Of a stretch of DNA of 64,000 nt, positions 23,019 to 34,438 are shown in pieces. Each line of letters starts with the position of its first letter. The first letter of the stretch is position 1. Location of the stretch: assembly GCF_026914185.1 (NCBI RefSeq), contig NC_070561.1:1240001-1304000 (forward strand), read 5' to 3'. The translations under genes were made by a program, and so were the position numbers. This DNA comes from Puccinia triticina. Taxonomy: Eukaryota; Basidiomycota; Pucciniomycetes; Pucciniales; Pucciniaceae. The notes beneath the pieces are model-generated. The model was not told where the DNA came from, searched no databases, and saw nothing but the letters and a program-made list of their open reading frames with translations.

Positions 23019-24756
23019 GGTCAGGAGTCCCTCAACGGCAGCTTTCTTCTGCCCCCAAACTTTGTTTTTGAGGGACGGTGTACCCAAACGACCAAGTTTT
23101 GGCAGGTTAAATATCCTTGGGGTGGTGCTGCAGGGGCCTAGGAGCCTGTTGGGCAATTTTTGGAATTAATATTTCAAATTTTTTTGTATCATAAGGATGA
23201 GTCCAGAAATTCTGAAATTTTTTGGAGGGGGCAAGCAAGACCCCCTCTTTTAATTTTTCCAAACAAAATGAGGAAAACCCCTCCGCTTCTTTTGGGGGAG
23301 ATCACTGTGCGCAAAGTTTTTTAGGCTTGCGCGCACAGCGGGCTCAACGTCAGGGGACAGTCAATTCTGTGCGCAAAGAGTTTTTTGCTGCTGCACAAAG
23401 TAGGTCTGAAAATATATCTTTTCCCTCTTGATGAACCTCAACATTATAGCCTGTTTGCATTTCAGATATGTATGTCTGACCAATGTCTTGTAGTCATGAA
23501 CCCTGACATTATTGGCTTACCAACTCACCAAGTGGAACTTGTCTTCTTCATGTGTGTATTTTTATTCATTACTAGAGGCCAAGGCAGCTATGCCGCTGCG
23601 GAGCCCCCATGCCCAGCTCCACGGCCAGCAGCAGCAATTATTTTTACTCAGCAGCAATATTTCTTTAGGGGGTTAATAAACATACCCGGTTTTTCCGCGC
23701 CTGTACCCCCTTTTCTGCGTACATACCCGGGTTTTTTCTACTCATTTCTATGTGACACAAATAATATCAAAATTTATCTAAAATGATGAAAATAGTTATC
23801 ATGCAATCAGAACTTCAAAAAAACTATTTTTTAATTAATTAATTATTTTTTGCATACCCCCTTTTCTGGGGTACATGTTAAGGAATACCTTTTTTGTTAC
23901 ACATCCCAGACGCACAAAAAAATCAGGGCACTTCTAATTGTAAATATTATGCATTCCCTGAAATTTTTAGGACTTTCAGGGAGTGCGTGGCGGGCTTAGT
24001 AGGAAAATTCTTGCTATCTGAATAACTTTCTTGTTACAGTTTCAAACAGTCTAAAAATTTCAGGGATTTTTAAACTCTGTATTTTATCTGTCCCCTGAAA
24101 TTTTGAGCAACAGTCTGGCAGACAGAAAAGTGGAAAAATAAAAAGTTTTTTCTATGCCACATAATTACTCATACTAGGCCTCAAGATACCACCAAATGGA
24201 CCCCAGAAATGAATTCTACGGCCAATCTCACCCCTAGTCACCACTGGAAGCACCCCTGGGCCCAGTGTGGAAGTTATACCTCATGGACACCTATCACACG
24301 GCCAGCCCCAGTAACCCAGCTGTCACCTGCCTCAACCCAATTTTCACAGTAGTACACTTATACATATCACAGGATACAAACATACATCTCCCTGTCAGGC
24401 TACACTCATAACATATTAGCTAAATACACTCCTTTATATACATAGTATGCCATCATTTACACTGTTTCTGAAGCCTCAGACTTTGTGTATACATTAATTA
24501 CCCCTGTATGATAGCTCATGCAGTCTACTGTCACCTTATGCATGTGTTAGAATGTTCTGTTGTATATTTAGACATCATATATGCACCCCTGGCATGTTTA
24601 GAATGTTTTGCTGTATATTCTGACACCATTCATGCGCCCCTGAGAGGTCATGACATCATTTGGATCTACTCCCACCAGCTAAAATCACCCTGTTGTCTAG
24701 ATTAGCTGAAAACCTAACCCACTAGCCCCTTTGGGGCTCCACTTTTGTCTATAAAA
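23019..24756. other. non-coding repeat sequence
   Basis: No gene recognised. 23660-23880 repeats CATACCCGG/ACCCCCTTTTCTG words. 23900-24130 (TTAGTAGGAAAATTC, CTTGTTACA, CTAAAAATTTCAGGGA) has a relative at 28487-28650. 24536-24650 holds two copies of a roughly 60-bp unit (TTAGAATGTT, GCACCCCTG). Confidence 0.5.
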
Positions 24757-25059
24757 CACTATGAAAAAAACTCAAGAAAGTGCTGTCAGTTGACATGCAG
24801 CATACCTGAGTTCATTCCTAGTTGAGACCAGGCCCATACAAATAAATCCCAGGGTGGTACACCCTGGAAAGTTTGGAATTCCCTCAGCTTAAGTCCATAG
24901 TGCAAAATGCACTAGGCTGAGGTACAGGAAGCTTGGTCTGAGGTGCACAGACTCAGTCCTGAGTCAAATGCTCAGCTGCCCCTGACTCATCCAAAGTCCC
25001 CCACATTGGAGGTCACGTGTACATGCTTGACCTCCCCATCCCTCCGGGTCAACAAGAGT

Positions 25060-25870
25060 AAGCACCCTTGTTGAAAAAGAGGAATCCCACCTGGTCAAAA
25101 GCTATATACAACGACTTTGACCAGGAGGAATCCCCCCCAGTCGATAACGTTACTGGGAGGAGTCCCTCCTGGTCAACTGCCATACACAGCAGTCCACCGG
25201 GAGGAGTCCCTCTTGGTCGGCTGCCATATCAAGCAGTCAACTGGGAGGAGTCCCTCCCGGTCAACTGCCATACCCAGCAGTTGACTGGGAGGAGTCCCTC
25301 CCGGTTGACTGCCATACACATCAGTCCACCGGGAGGAGTCCCTCCCGGTTGACTGCCATACACAGCAGTCGACTGGGAGGAGTCCCTCCCGGTTGACTGC
25401 TGTATATAGTTGTCGACCAGGAGGGACTCTCCCGGTTGCATACCCAGCAGTCGACTGGGAGGAGTCCCTCCCGGTCGACTGCCATACACAGCAGTCGACT
25501 GGGAGGAGTCCCTCCGGTCGACTGCCATACACAGCAGTCGACTGGGAGGAGTCCCTCCCGGTTGACTGCCATACCCAGCAGTCCACCAGGAGGAGTCCCT
25601 CCCAGTCGACTGCCATATCAAGCAGCCAACTGGGAGGAGGGGAGGAGTCCCTCCCGGTCAACTGCTGTATATAGTTGTTGACCAGGAGGGACTCTCCCGG
25701 TCGACAGGTTTATATTGTGGTCGACCGGGAGAGACTCCTCCTGGTCAACAGTCACATATATCAGTCAATCGGGAGGAGTCCCTCCGGGTCAACCCCAATA
25801 TGAACCAGCCGACCAGGAGGAGTCCCTCCTGGTTGACAGCCATATCAAGCAGTCAACCGGGAGGAGTCCC
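25060..25870. repeat. left subterminal palindromic array of the CACTA element
   Basis: About eighteen units, typically 44 bp, combining GGAGTCCCTCCCGGT with GTCGACTGCCATACACAGCA and AGTCGACTGGGA. Each unit contains two nested inverted repeats (CAGTCGACTG-type and GGGAGGAGTCCCTCC). Apparent open frames here (for example antisense 25173-25661) are products of the repeat. Confidence 0.9.
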
Positions 25871-26713
25871 TGTAAAATTTATGACAACTAAGATTGATTT
25901 CAGATCAGAAAACTTGTATCCAGAATTATATACAATGAAAATGAAATGGTCTTGTAGTCTTGACTGATTTAAGAAGTGAAAAGACTATTCACCTAAGAGC
26001 AGGCGAAATTACCGCGCTTCTGAGTTATTAAGATGAAAGAAGAAAATTAAACTGAAAAGTTGGACACAAAGTCTTTGCGAGGGAGAATGGAAAAGGGATC
26101 GGCTAGGAACAATGAGAATGGATGACTGCAATGGCGTATGCATTGCGTTAGCTTAATGCCTTGACATGTTTTATTGTTGCAAGAGGATAAGTACCTCTTG
26201 TGTTCTGCACGCTTGCTTTAACGGTGTTGAACGTCTTGACGATACGTCGAGTTAGTCCTGTTACGGCTGTTATAAGACAACATCTCTTTATCAGCGATTT
26301 GCTTTACTGCTGTTTGGATTAACGCTGCTATGCTTACTCGTTAGTCGAGGGACTTATTCGAGATGCTAGGTCTGTAGGGCTGGTGGATATTCTGTGCGAT
26401 AGTGAGCTGTGATATCAAGCGAGTGTTAGTCTGATGCTTTGTCTCAAGCCTGGGAGCTGCCTCTTAAATACTCACGAGATCAAAGATTCGGAACTCGGAG
26501 CTGCCCTGATGTTGCTACGTTGTCTGACTATGCCTTGCGCCCTTGGGGAGTTGCTGCTCGTTTCATCTGTTGTAGGGATGACGATACAGAAGGGTTAGCT
26601 TGTGTGGCTTAAGTCTGAAGGGATGAAACTCGGGGCTTACGATGCGTTGCATCAGAGTTTGTTTTTCCCCTGCGCCTTTTGGCGTCTAAAGCATCAGCCT
26701 CTGTATTCTGACA
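25871..26713. mobile_element. solo LTR with perfect 5-bp TSD
   Basis: Starts TGTAAAATTTATGACAAC and ends CTGTATTCTGACA, with GTCCC on both sides (25866-25870, 26714-26718). 843 bp, no coding sequence. TG...CA ends with a 5-bp duplication define a solo LTR left by recombination of a retrotransposon inserted into the CACTA array. Confidence 0.9.
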
Positions 26714-27860
26714 GTCCCTACCGGTTGACAGCCATATTGAGCAGTTGACCGGGAGGAGTCCCTCCCGGTCGACTGCTGTATATAGTTGTCGACCAGGAGG
26801 GACTTTCCTGGTCAACAGGTTTATATTGTGGTCGACCAGGAGGGACTCCTCCCAATCAACTGATATATATGACTGTTGACCGGGAGGAGTCCCTCCCGGT
26901 CGACCACAATATAAACCTGTCGAAGTCCCTCCCGGTTGACAGGTTTATATTGTGGTCAACCGGGAGGGACTCCTCCCGGTCAACAGGTTCATATTATGGT
27001 TGACCAGGAGGGACTCCTCCCGGTCAACAGTCACATATATCAGTCAATTGGGAGGGACTCCTCCCGTTCAACTGCTAGGAGTCCCTCCTGGTTGACTGCC
27101 ATATCAAGCAGTCGGCTGGGAGGAGGGGAGGAGTCCCTCCCGGTTGGCTGCCATACACTGCAGTCGACTGGGAGGAGTCCCTCCCGGTCAACTGCTGCAT
27201 ATAGTTGTCGGCCAGGAGGGACTCCTCCCGGTCAACAGTCACATATATCAGCTGATTGGGAGGGACTCCTCCCGGTCAACTGCTTGATATGGCTGTTGAC
27301 CGGGAGGGACTCCTCCCGGTCGGCTGGTTCATATTGGGGTCAACCGGGAGGGACTCCTCCCAATTGACTGATATATGTGACTGTCAACAAAGAGGAGTCT
27401 CTCCCGGTCAACCACAATATAAACCTGTCGACCGGGAGAGTCCCTCCCTGTCAACAGCTATATACAGCAGTCGACCGAGAGGGACTCCTCCCGGTCGACA
27501 GGTTGTATTGTGTTGATGACCGGGAGGGCTTCCTCCCGGTTGACAAGGTTGTGTTTGTTGTGTTGTTGACCAGGAGGGCTTCCTCCCACTTGACATGTGT
27601 GTTGATGACCTGGTGGGCTTCCTCCCGGTCGACACTGTTGTGTTTGTTGTGTTGTCGACCAGGAGGGCTTCCTCCCACTCGACATGTGTGTTGATGGCCT
27701 GGAGGGCTTCCTCCCGGTCAACACTGTTGTGTTTGTTGTGTTGTTGACCGGGAGGGATTGACGCGCGTGAAGGTATGCCCTTGTTGACCAGGGGGGATTC
27801 CTCCTAGTCAACACCGGCGCGTATTCTTGCCGACATAGGGGGCATTCTTCCCAGGGGGCC
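26714..27860. repeat. right subterminal palindromic array of the CACTA element
   Basis: The same unit family as the left array but mostly in the other orientation (CCGGGAGGGACTCCTCCCGG, TTGACAGGTTTATATTGTGG). From about 27500 a derived unit with GGGCTTCCTCCC and TTGTGTTTGTTGTGTTG appears, showing progressive divergence towards the right end. Confidence 0.88.
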
Positions 27861-28109
27861 GTTGACAAGCCAGTATGGATTTGTATGGATGACCAGTCAG
27901 CACCAGTACTGTGCAGGTGTTGATGTGTATGGCTCAGGACACACTTAGCACATGCAAATACTGTGCTAAGTCCAAAGCTGAGCTACAGATCTTCTTTTGA
28001 TGCTGAGCTAACCTGTGATTAAACTTGGAATGACCATGGATGTACTTGAAGTTTCAACCTGGAATGCACATGTCAACTGACAGCACTTTCTCAAGTTTTT
28101 TTCATAGTG

Positions 28110-29190
28110 AAAGGAGCTCTCTCCACCCCCAGTGGTCTGCTCCCCAGTTCCTCACCCAGAACTCACAAGTCACCCAACACTCATCTGCACTCAAATCCTA
28201 AAACCCTTATAACAGAAATTAAACCCTTATAATAAAGGAATTCAACCCTTATAACAAAGTAATTACATAAAACACTTACACGTTGCCAGTCAAACAGATT
28301 TCATCTGGAACAGACTAGACCTATCACTTATTAAAACTTGCCAAGCTGAGCTTGGTGGGTCTTGTTGACTGATAACAGAAGGGCAGAGCTTGCAACTCCA
28401 TCATACCCTTCAAAATTCAGCAAAAGGGTTTCATTTCCACTTTTAAGTCTTACAACGGGGTGGCAGAAAACATGAGATATAAGGGGTGTGTGGCAGTCTT
28501 AATAGGAAAAATATGTCTAATTGGATAGTTTTTTTGTTACATGTCACAGAAGTCTAAAAACTTCAGGGAGCTTCCAAATATGCATATTCTACATACTCTG
28601 AAATTTTTAGCAATGTTCTGGCTTCAGAACCTGAGATTTAAGGGATGTGCAGTAGTCATAATACCTACTAGTGCACACCCAATAGAACTCATGACAACTG
28701 TTGACAGAGCAACGTTTGGTAGTGTGAGGCTCACGTTCAGTTGCACCGGAAATTCATCCAGCATGGTGGTGGGTTTATAATTTACACTTGGTTTGAAACA
28801 GGTTGGAAACTGTTTTGGCCCCTGTATCTGCACCACCAAGATTTTTTTTTTTTTTTGATTTCAAACTTATTTGAAAACAATCCCAAAATTATCCCAAAAC
28901 TGGTTTATAATTGGGCTTGGCCTTCTGGAATGAGCTTTTGGGGGACCCATACCAATGTATCTGTCCAGTGACTGTACAGATGCCAGGTTGGGAAGACAGG
29001 GGAAGACCAACTGGCACCTTTGGATACAAATTGTGAAACCCGATGTCCAAAACAAAAACCAAATGCCAAAACCCGTGGTGCAATTGGTGGCCGCCCAGGG
29101 CTTCCGGCGTACCTCTCCTTGAACTTCTACATAAAATTCTCCGCACCAATCAATACCTCTCACGGCTACCACGCAAGCCCCAGCTCGACC
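28110..29190. other. non-coding repeat sequence
   Basis: 28190-28460 is the reverse complement of the LTR-like fragment at 5930-6140 (CCAAGCTGAGCTTGGTGGGT). 28487-28650 is related to 23950-24130. 28840-28925 ends in GTTTATAATTGGG, like the termini of the 58823-60749 element. 28930-29190 leads into the secreted-protein duplication. No gene seen. Confidence 0.5.
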
Positions 29191-29234
29191 CCTGTCGGCC
29201 ATCCGAACAGCCGGAATAGTTTTCTTGTTTCGAC

Positions 29235-29666
29235 ATGATATCAGGGATTTATTTCATCGCGATATTTTTGTCAGCCGCGTATTCGTCGGCGGTTGAAGAC
29301 ATCCGATTCCCACAGCTGCTTTGTAACCGCTGTCTGGTTCATAGGCCATTTACGGTGCACACCAGGAGCACTCGGCTATGTCAGGAAAGCATTTTTTGTT
29401 GCTTTCATAACAAAGTTGTACGTTACTGTGGACAAACGCAGCATGCTCGCTTCGCACGATGCAATGTATGCACATGGGAAACGGCCACGGAATGGGGTGC
29501 ATGCCCTGAAGGGGCTCACGGGCCTTTGGATTGCACTGAACACGGACACCTGCAAACTGGAAACAGACCATACGCTACTCCCCGCTGGCGCTATGTATTC
29601 GACGAGGAAGCCTTATCGCGCTGGGGAGGCACATCGCCTATTTTTACCGACTCGGATTCTGACTAA
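29235..29666 (+). CDS. small secreted cysteine-rich protein, paralogue 1
   Basis: 143 aa, one exon. N-terminal signal peptide MISGIYFIAIFLSAAYSSAV. The mature part has a CNRC pair, further cysteines (LCQES, FCCFH, YCGQ), a second pair CNVC followed by TWETATEWGACPEG and a DC. The tail is acidic/serine-rich (TDSDSD). It aligns with the product at 30649-31140 over the signal peptide, both CxxC pairs, the ACP-G-H-P-DC motif and the acidic end. No known domain. Small size, secretion and tandem duplication fit a candidate effector or surface protein of a plant-associated fungus; that role is inference. The start is the first Met giving a signal peptide. Confidence 0.78.
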   Translation: MISGIYFIAIFLSAAYSSAVEDIRFPQLLCNRCLVHRPFTVHTRSTRLCQESIFCCFHNKVVRYCGQTQHARFARCNVCTWETATEWGACPEGAHGPLDCTEHGHLQTGNRPYATPRWRYVFDEEALSRWGGTSPIFTDSDSD

Positions 29667-30648
29667 TGTACGCATATCCCCCTCACAACATCACAGTCGT
29701 CACACATTTGACAAGCACAGTCGAGACACTCATCCTTACCTATGTATCATCTGCCAAGCCGAACGACTAATGGACCTTCAGTCCCCCGCGTGCCCAGACA
29801 ACAAGAAAACCATCCATCTCTTCAACTTATGATCTAAACTCCAATCTCATCGACCAGCCCGGATCACACCCGCAAACCAATTCAAGACCAGAGTGAACCC
29901 GGATCGACCGTGCCTCCTCTTCAACCATCTCCAAAGTCGTCCCCTGGTGGCCACGTCACGCTCCCAGATCGACTACACCCACTTTCCGACCACCGTGCGG
30001 TCACCTTCCTCAATAATTTTGCATCCATCTTCCACTAATGACTATAATCCTTTTGCTCTCATTTTCTATCAACCTTAGTTGCTTCTCTAGTTAATCCCCC
30101 TTACTACCGTACCTCTGCCTCATTCTCATCCCCTTTCTTCTCTTTCGCCAGTGTGATTCTACTGCAAGCTATTCCTCATTGCTCTTCAATCAAGCGTTGA
30201 TCACTTTGCGCCTTGTATAGTTACCAGTATATGCGTTTTAATGATCTGTCATGTTAACTTCATGATGGTATGCCTCTTAGAAAAACCTTGGCCACCTGGT
30301 GCAGCAACTAGTCCCAGAAGTTGAACCCGTGTTTATTTTGCCTTATCCGGTGTTGCATGCCGGTTTTCTGAAACATATGCACACTCGAGAGCTACTGCTG
30401 TGCGCCAGGAAGTTGTCCTAAACGTCTCAGGCGCCTGGAAGGAGCTGATATGCGATGTTTGTTGAAGCCTGCAGGGTATGAAACACCACCCAGCTATTAG
30501 TGTTCGCAACTATGTATCACCAAGCCAGCCCGAGCCCCATATCCCTAGGCCACCCAGATAAAAAGTATCGCTTAAATATAGAGACCAACTCACCGTAACC
30601 CCAGCTCTGTACGATTAACCGAAGGCTGCGCATAATTTCCTTTTTGTC

Positions 30649-31140
30649 ATGTCATTCGGGTTTTATTTCATCGCTATACTGCTGTTATCCGCGTATTCGT
30701 TGGCGGTTGATGAGTTCGAACATCTTATGTGTGCCCGCTGCCAGGTTCCAACGGCATTTACGATAGTGGAAACCATGGAAACATGCCCGGTACCCATTCG
30801 TTGTCATCATGGAAGGCTTGTAGGTCAATGTGGTATTCTGCTCGATGTTTCGACCGCAGAATGCGATGAATGTCATTGGATATCGCCTGCGCATTGGGAA
30901 GCATGTCCTGATGGAGGTCACCCGCCTTGGGATTGCAATCCGCATCGCCACCCTGGAGATGATGGAAGCGACCATTCATTGCACGGGCATTTCTCCCGCG
31001 AAGCTTCACCGGAACAAGATGTCTATTCATTCCACTCTGGAAGCGCGCCTGGCAGTCCTTCCAGCTCGGAAACCTCAGCGCAGTCGGTAGTCACATCGCA
31101 AAGTTTTACCGATTCGCAAGCTTCATCGGATTTGGACTGA
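30649..31140 (+). CDS. small secreted cysteine-rich protein, paralogue 2
   Basis: 163 aa, one exon. Signal peptide MSFGFYFIAILLLSAYSLAV. The cysteine pattern follows paralogue 1: CARC, TCPV, RCHH, QCG, CDEC followed by HWISPAHWEACPDG and WDC. The C-terminal third is low-complexity and rich in Ser, His and Asp (SPSSSETSAQS, QASSDLD), about 20 residues longer than in paralogue 1. Coding sequence and 3' flank both resemble the upstream gene, so they arose by segmental duplication. Function unknown; secretion is well supported, effector status is not. Confidence 0.8.
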   Translation: MSFGFYFIAILLLSAYSLAVDEFEHLMCARCQVPTAFTIVETMETCPVPIRCHHGRLVGQCGILLDVSTAECDECHWISPAHWEACPDGGHPPWDCNPHRHPGDDGSDHSLHGHFSREASPEQDVYSFHSGSAPGSPSSSETSAQSVVTSQSFTDSQASSDLD

Positions 31141-31717
31141 TGTACGCATATTCCACTTTCACTGTCACACAAAGTCTCGCCGATTCAAGTCGAGACACTG
31201 ATCCTCTTACCCATGTCTCTTCCAGACCAAACGACCAATGGACCCTCGATCCCCCTTCTGCCTAGACAAAAAGACCACCGATCAACTCGGATAACATCCG
31301 CGAAGTCAAGTTCAAAGTGGACCCGCATCGATCACACCTCCTCAGACAGTTACTCCCTTGTGGTCACGTTAATTTCATATCCAGCTTCCTCTCATGACTA
31401 GAATACTTTTGCTCTCATTTTCTATCACGCACCCTGTCTGCCGTACGTATCTCTTCCTCATACTCTTTCTTTTCTTTTGCGTGTTTGATCGCGACAGGCT
31501 ATGTGTGCTTAGGCGCTTCTGGAGCGCCCACAATGTTACTCCTTCCCTCATCTCGCTCGCAATATCCTGATCACAACATTTCATAAGTAGTACTCCATAC
31601 GGTCTAATGTTCCAGACACACTCAGTCAAACTGCAAAAAAAAAAAAAAAAAAAAAAAAAACCGTAGTGCGCATCAACATGTGTGAACTGATTTACTGGTG
31701 TGCAGATCAGCAGCATC

Positions 31718-31721
31718 AAAA
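31718..31721 (-). terminator. Pol III TTTT terminator of tRNA-Pro
   Basis: Four T on the minus strand, three bases after the tRNA 3' end (31725). This is a minimal Pol III stop; a 30-bp A run on the plus strand (about 31633-31662) lies further downstream. Confidence 0.6.
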
Positions 31722-31724
31722 GGT

Positions 31725-31819
31725 GGGCCAAACCGGGAATTGAACCCGGGACCTCGCCCAAGTACGCCTCGGAGGCGGGAGAACCCGAAGGGCGAATCAT
31801 ACTACTAGACCATTTGGCC
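31725..31819 (-). tRNA. tRNA-Pro(CGG) with 23-nt intron
   Basis: Acceptor stem GGCCAAA/TTTGGCC, D-arm TGGTCTAGTAGTATGATT (A box), anticodon stem CGCCC/GGGCG with loop TTCGGG + T, T-arm CCGGG TTCAATT CCCGG (B box). The 23-nt intron (31761-31783) sits after position 37, the usual eukaryotic site. All stems pair and T33 is present, so this looks functional. Anticodon CGG reads CCG proline codons. Confidence 0.93.
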
Positions 31820-32445
31820 GCTGGGAGACTGCCACCACATTGACGTTTCGATTCAAAATCAGATGAATTCCCCAAATTGACTAGGTGAAAGCGTTGTCGT
31901 TTCCATAACCACACCAGCTCCTTTGAGTCTATGAGGCTGTGAGGTTGTTAAAACTTGTAAAGTTACATAGGATTATGGGCCTGTGGGTGAGATCCTTATC
32001 ATCCGACTTGACAAGAAATGTTGGATTCTTAAGCCGATGATGATCACATGAAGAGGGAATGTCGAGGGCAAGAACTTTGTCAGCAATCAATCGACTGGGT
32101 GAACATGACTTGTCACCTTACTTTTTAAATCGGATCAGACCAATCTGTGGGTTTATTGAGGAAAGGAAGAGGATTGGTAGATTCGTCCTAGCGTTTGAAG
32201 CAAGTCGATCATATTGGATGAGGATTTGGCTCCTGCGCCATAACAAGCCAAGCTGTCCGTTTCTCTGCAGTATGTATACATCATCGATTGAAATTATTTC
32301 CTGTTCACACACTGCATTGAGGCAAACACATCGGTGCTTCCACATCGCTGTACCTTGGCAATCACACTGGCTTTGAGAAGTTATAATTAACAAATATTAC
32401 AGATGCTGACAGTTGTAGGAAAGGGAACATTAAGATTGTTCTTGT
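31820..32445. other. intergenic, 3' flank of AP endonuclease gene
   Basis: No gene domain recognised. The short frames at 32059-32376 and its antisense have no family match. It should include the 3' UTR of the minus-strand AP endonuclease. Confidence 0.5.
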
Positions 32446-34438
32446 CTAAGGTGATAAGCCGATTTCTATGACCACGGGGACGTGATCAGAGGCACCGTAA
32501 CATTCTTGGCGGATCTCACATGCTTTCACGTTCTCGAAAACTCGTTTAGATACCTAGATCATTTCCGCGCAGGCAGAATTATCAGACCAGAAGATGTCAT
32601 ATCAGGCCACTAGTTCTTAAAAGTTTCTTGCACAGAGAAGATGAAATGAAAGGGCCACTTACAATGAATGAATCAATTCGCCATCCGATCCCTTTTTCTC
32701 GACATTTAAACCGATAACTGGAGGGGTAAAGCCATCAATGGAGAGTTCGAAAGAAATGAGTGTGGTACATTGCACGCCGTCAGATTGTGATAAGCTGGTG
32801 ATAAGTTCATTTTGGAGGCATTAGGAAATACCTAAAATAACTGATGAAAAGGATCAAAAAGAATGCTCAGTTGAATATTCTTAGTAGTAGATTAGAAGTA
32901 CGATGAAGAGGAAAAAAAGGAGAAGCAAGCAACAGACGTGTAGTGACCCTCCAGATCAGGATTAAGTTCCCGCCAAACATCAACTAGTTTTTCGTGCTCG
33001 CTCTCTTCAGGTGGGCTGAGCTGACTGTTCAGACCATCGCACTCTGCTTGAGTATATCCTGCGGTTTTATTCCAATTGCTCTCCGCGTTTCGGATGTCTG
33101 TTATTTTTGTCCAATATAGTTTGCGTTCGAAGTTTTGATATTGTTAGTTGTCAATGTTCTATCAGCCTCCTTTGGCTGATGGAAAAATAGAGTTTCGCGG
33201 TGCGCTATACATTTGAAACTTGCCTTTCTCTGATGGTGCACAATTGATATCACCTTTGTAGCACAAATAGAAACTTTGATCATCTGGTTTCGGTTTTTCC
33301 CACGGAGGACGAGGACTTAGTTAAGTGATGAATTTACCTCCCCAGACAACCGGTTTGTTGGCGTCTAATTCACGAAGGTATTTCTCAAATGCTTCATTCC
33401 ATTCTTTCTTGCGATCCATGAACTTGTTGAGGATACGTTTATCACCAGATCGCCCAAGTTTCGAAACGTCATTTAGAATGTCAAGTTTTTTAAATTAGTC
33501 ACATATTCAATTTGAACCAAAGGGTATAAAAAAATCAAGCTCCGAAGAAGTACCTTAAGGTTATCACCGGCATTCGGTGTGTAAGTGCCGATGAGGAAGA
33601 ACGTGGAGAATTCTAATGTAATAATACCTGGCAGATAAAAATTGAAGGAAAAGGTGATACGTCATCTTGTTTTCTTTTTCTTTCCTTTTTTCAATGCTTA
33701 TTGGAAATGTGAAAAAAAACTTACGTCCCTTGGTCGAAGATTGGTCATCAGCGGTTGGTAGACCGTAAACTACCTCTAGCGGTTTGTGTTTCGACAGGAT
33801 GGCCACTCCGGCTTTCGTCCACAATTTGATCAAGCCGATTTCAAGTAGCCACAGTATCAGATATATCAATTCCAAACTTTCCGAAATTCATCACGTCGCA
33901 CGGACCGTATCCTTTGGTGTTGTCTCCACCCCAGTACCGATACTGCGAATCAGGCCACAATTTCAGTAAAATCAAAATTCAATGGATCAGATAAAATCGT
34001 TGAGAGGGGAAATGCATTCTCACTTTGAACTGATGCTTGATGTGCAAGATGTCTGGCTCGGCTTGCATCTTAGTCTCGCTAAGGATCATTATATCCGGGT
34101 CCTCGGCCATGAGATACGTCTTCAGCCCCTTTTTCTCGCAGGCGTTGATACCACACACGTTCCTACACGGAGGGTGAGATTTGGTTGATCGCGAGAAGCG
34201 AAGTTTGAATGGGATGGAATCCAACATACCAAGCCGAAATCCTGAGCGCGTCTTCTTTTTTGTCCGGGAATTCGAGCTTGGAAGGGAATGTCCTATTATT
34301 AGGTAAATGAGCATGCAATGGTACCGTCGGACCTTTAGCCTTTTTGGTCGGAACGGGTTTGGAGGATGACGGGTCGTCAGGCTGATCTTCAGTTTTGCGC
34401 TTCGTGGCAGTTTTCTTCTTGGTCGTCGAAGCAGCCAT
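32446..34438 (-). CDS. AP endonuclease, ExoIII/APE1 family
   Basis: Ten exons (minus strand): 34230-34438, 34024-34162, 33906-33942, 33725-33811, 33554-33627, 33338-33422, 33224-33253, 32938-33097, 32663-32717, 32446-32553. The phases close to 327 aa. The N-terminus is lysine-rich (KKKTATKRK), a likely nuclear signal. Family motifs in order: ISAWNVCGINA (about 67-77, metal-binding Asn), ILSETKMQ (catalytic Glu about 99), KAGVAILSKH-type, LIGTYTPNAG, GDINCAP (about 211-217), GWRIDSF (about 285-291) and the terminal GASDHVPVV with the Asp-His pair (about 315-316). It hydrolyses the DNA backbone 5' of abasic sites in base-excision repair. Intron 7 fits only with a GC donor (GCAAGT at 33223 downwards). 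The short T-Y-R-F junction between exons 8 and 9 lacks a few residues usual in relatives, so a micro-exon may have been missed. Confidence 0.93.

Larger units (their letters stand above)
24757..28109. mobile_element. CACTA-type (EnSpm/CMC) non-autonomous element
   Basis: The left end CACTATGAAAAAAACTC is mirrored by the right end GTTTTTTTCATAGTG. The terminal repeats run about 41 bp with two mismatches, through AAAGTGCTGTCAGTTGACAT. AAA lies on each side (24754-24756, 28110-28112), the 3-bp duplication expected of CACTA elements. Most of the 3.35 kb is subterminal palindromic array. A solo LTR (25871-26713) is inserted in it. No transposase was found, so it is non-autonomous. Confidence 0.87.
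29195..31430 (+). repeat. tandem segmental duplication carrying two secreted-protein genes
   Basis: About 29195-30080 and 30610-31430 are diverged copies. Similarity begins just upstream of the start codons and extends well past the stops: ATGTACGCATAT after both stops, GTCGAGACACT, GACCAATGGACC-like, and TTTTGCTCTCATTTTCTATC at the far end. The segment between (about 30080-30610) is unique and has no gene. Confidence 0.8.

Noticed and set aside
25060..27860. CRISPR-like array (regular repeats with spacers)
   Set aside because: Spacers are not unique, units are nested palindromes of variable length, the host is eukaryotic, and CACTA ends enclose the block.
25173..27868. Repetitive open frames up to 162 codons on both strands
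   Set aside because: They follow the minisatellite period, exist in several frames at once and have no start context or domain.
31633..31662. Poly-A run as a retroposon tail
   Set aside because: No retroposon body precedes it in either orientation; it simply lies downstream of the tRNA-Pro gene.
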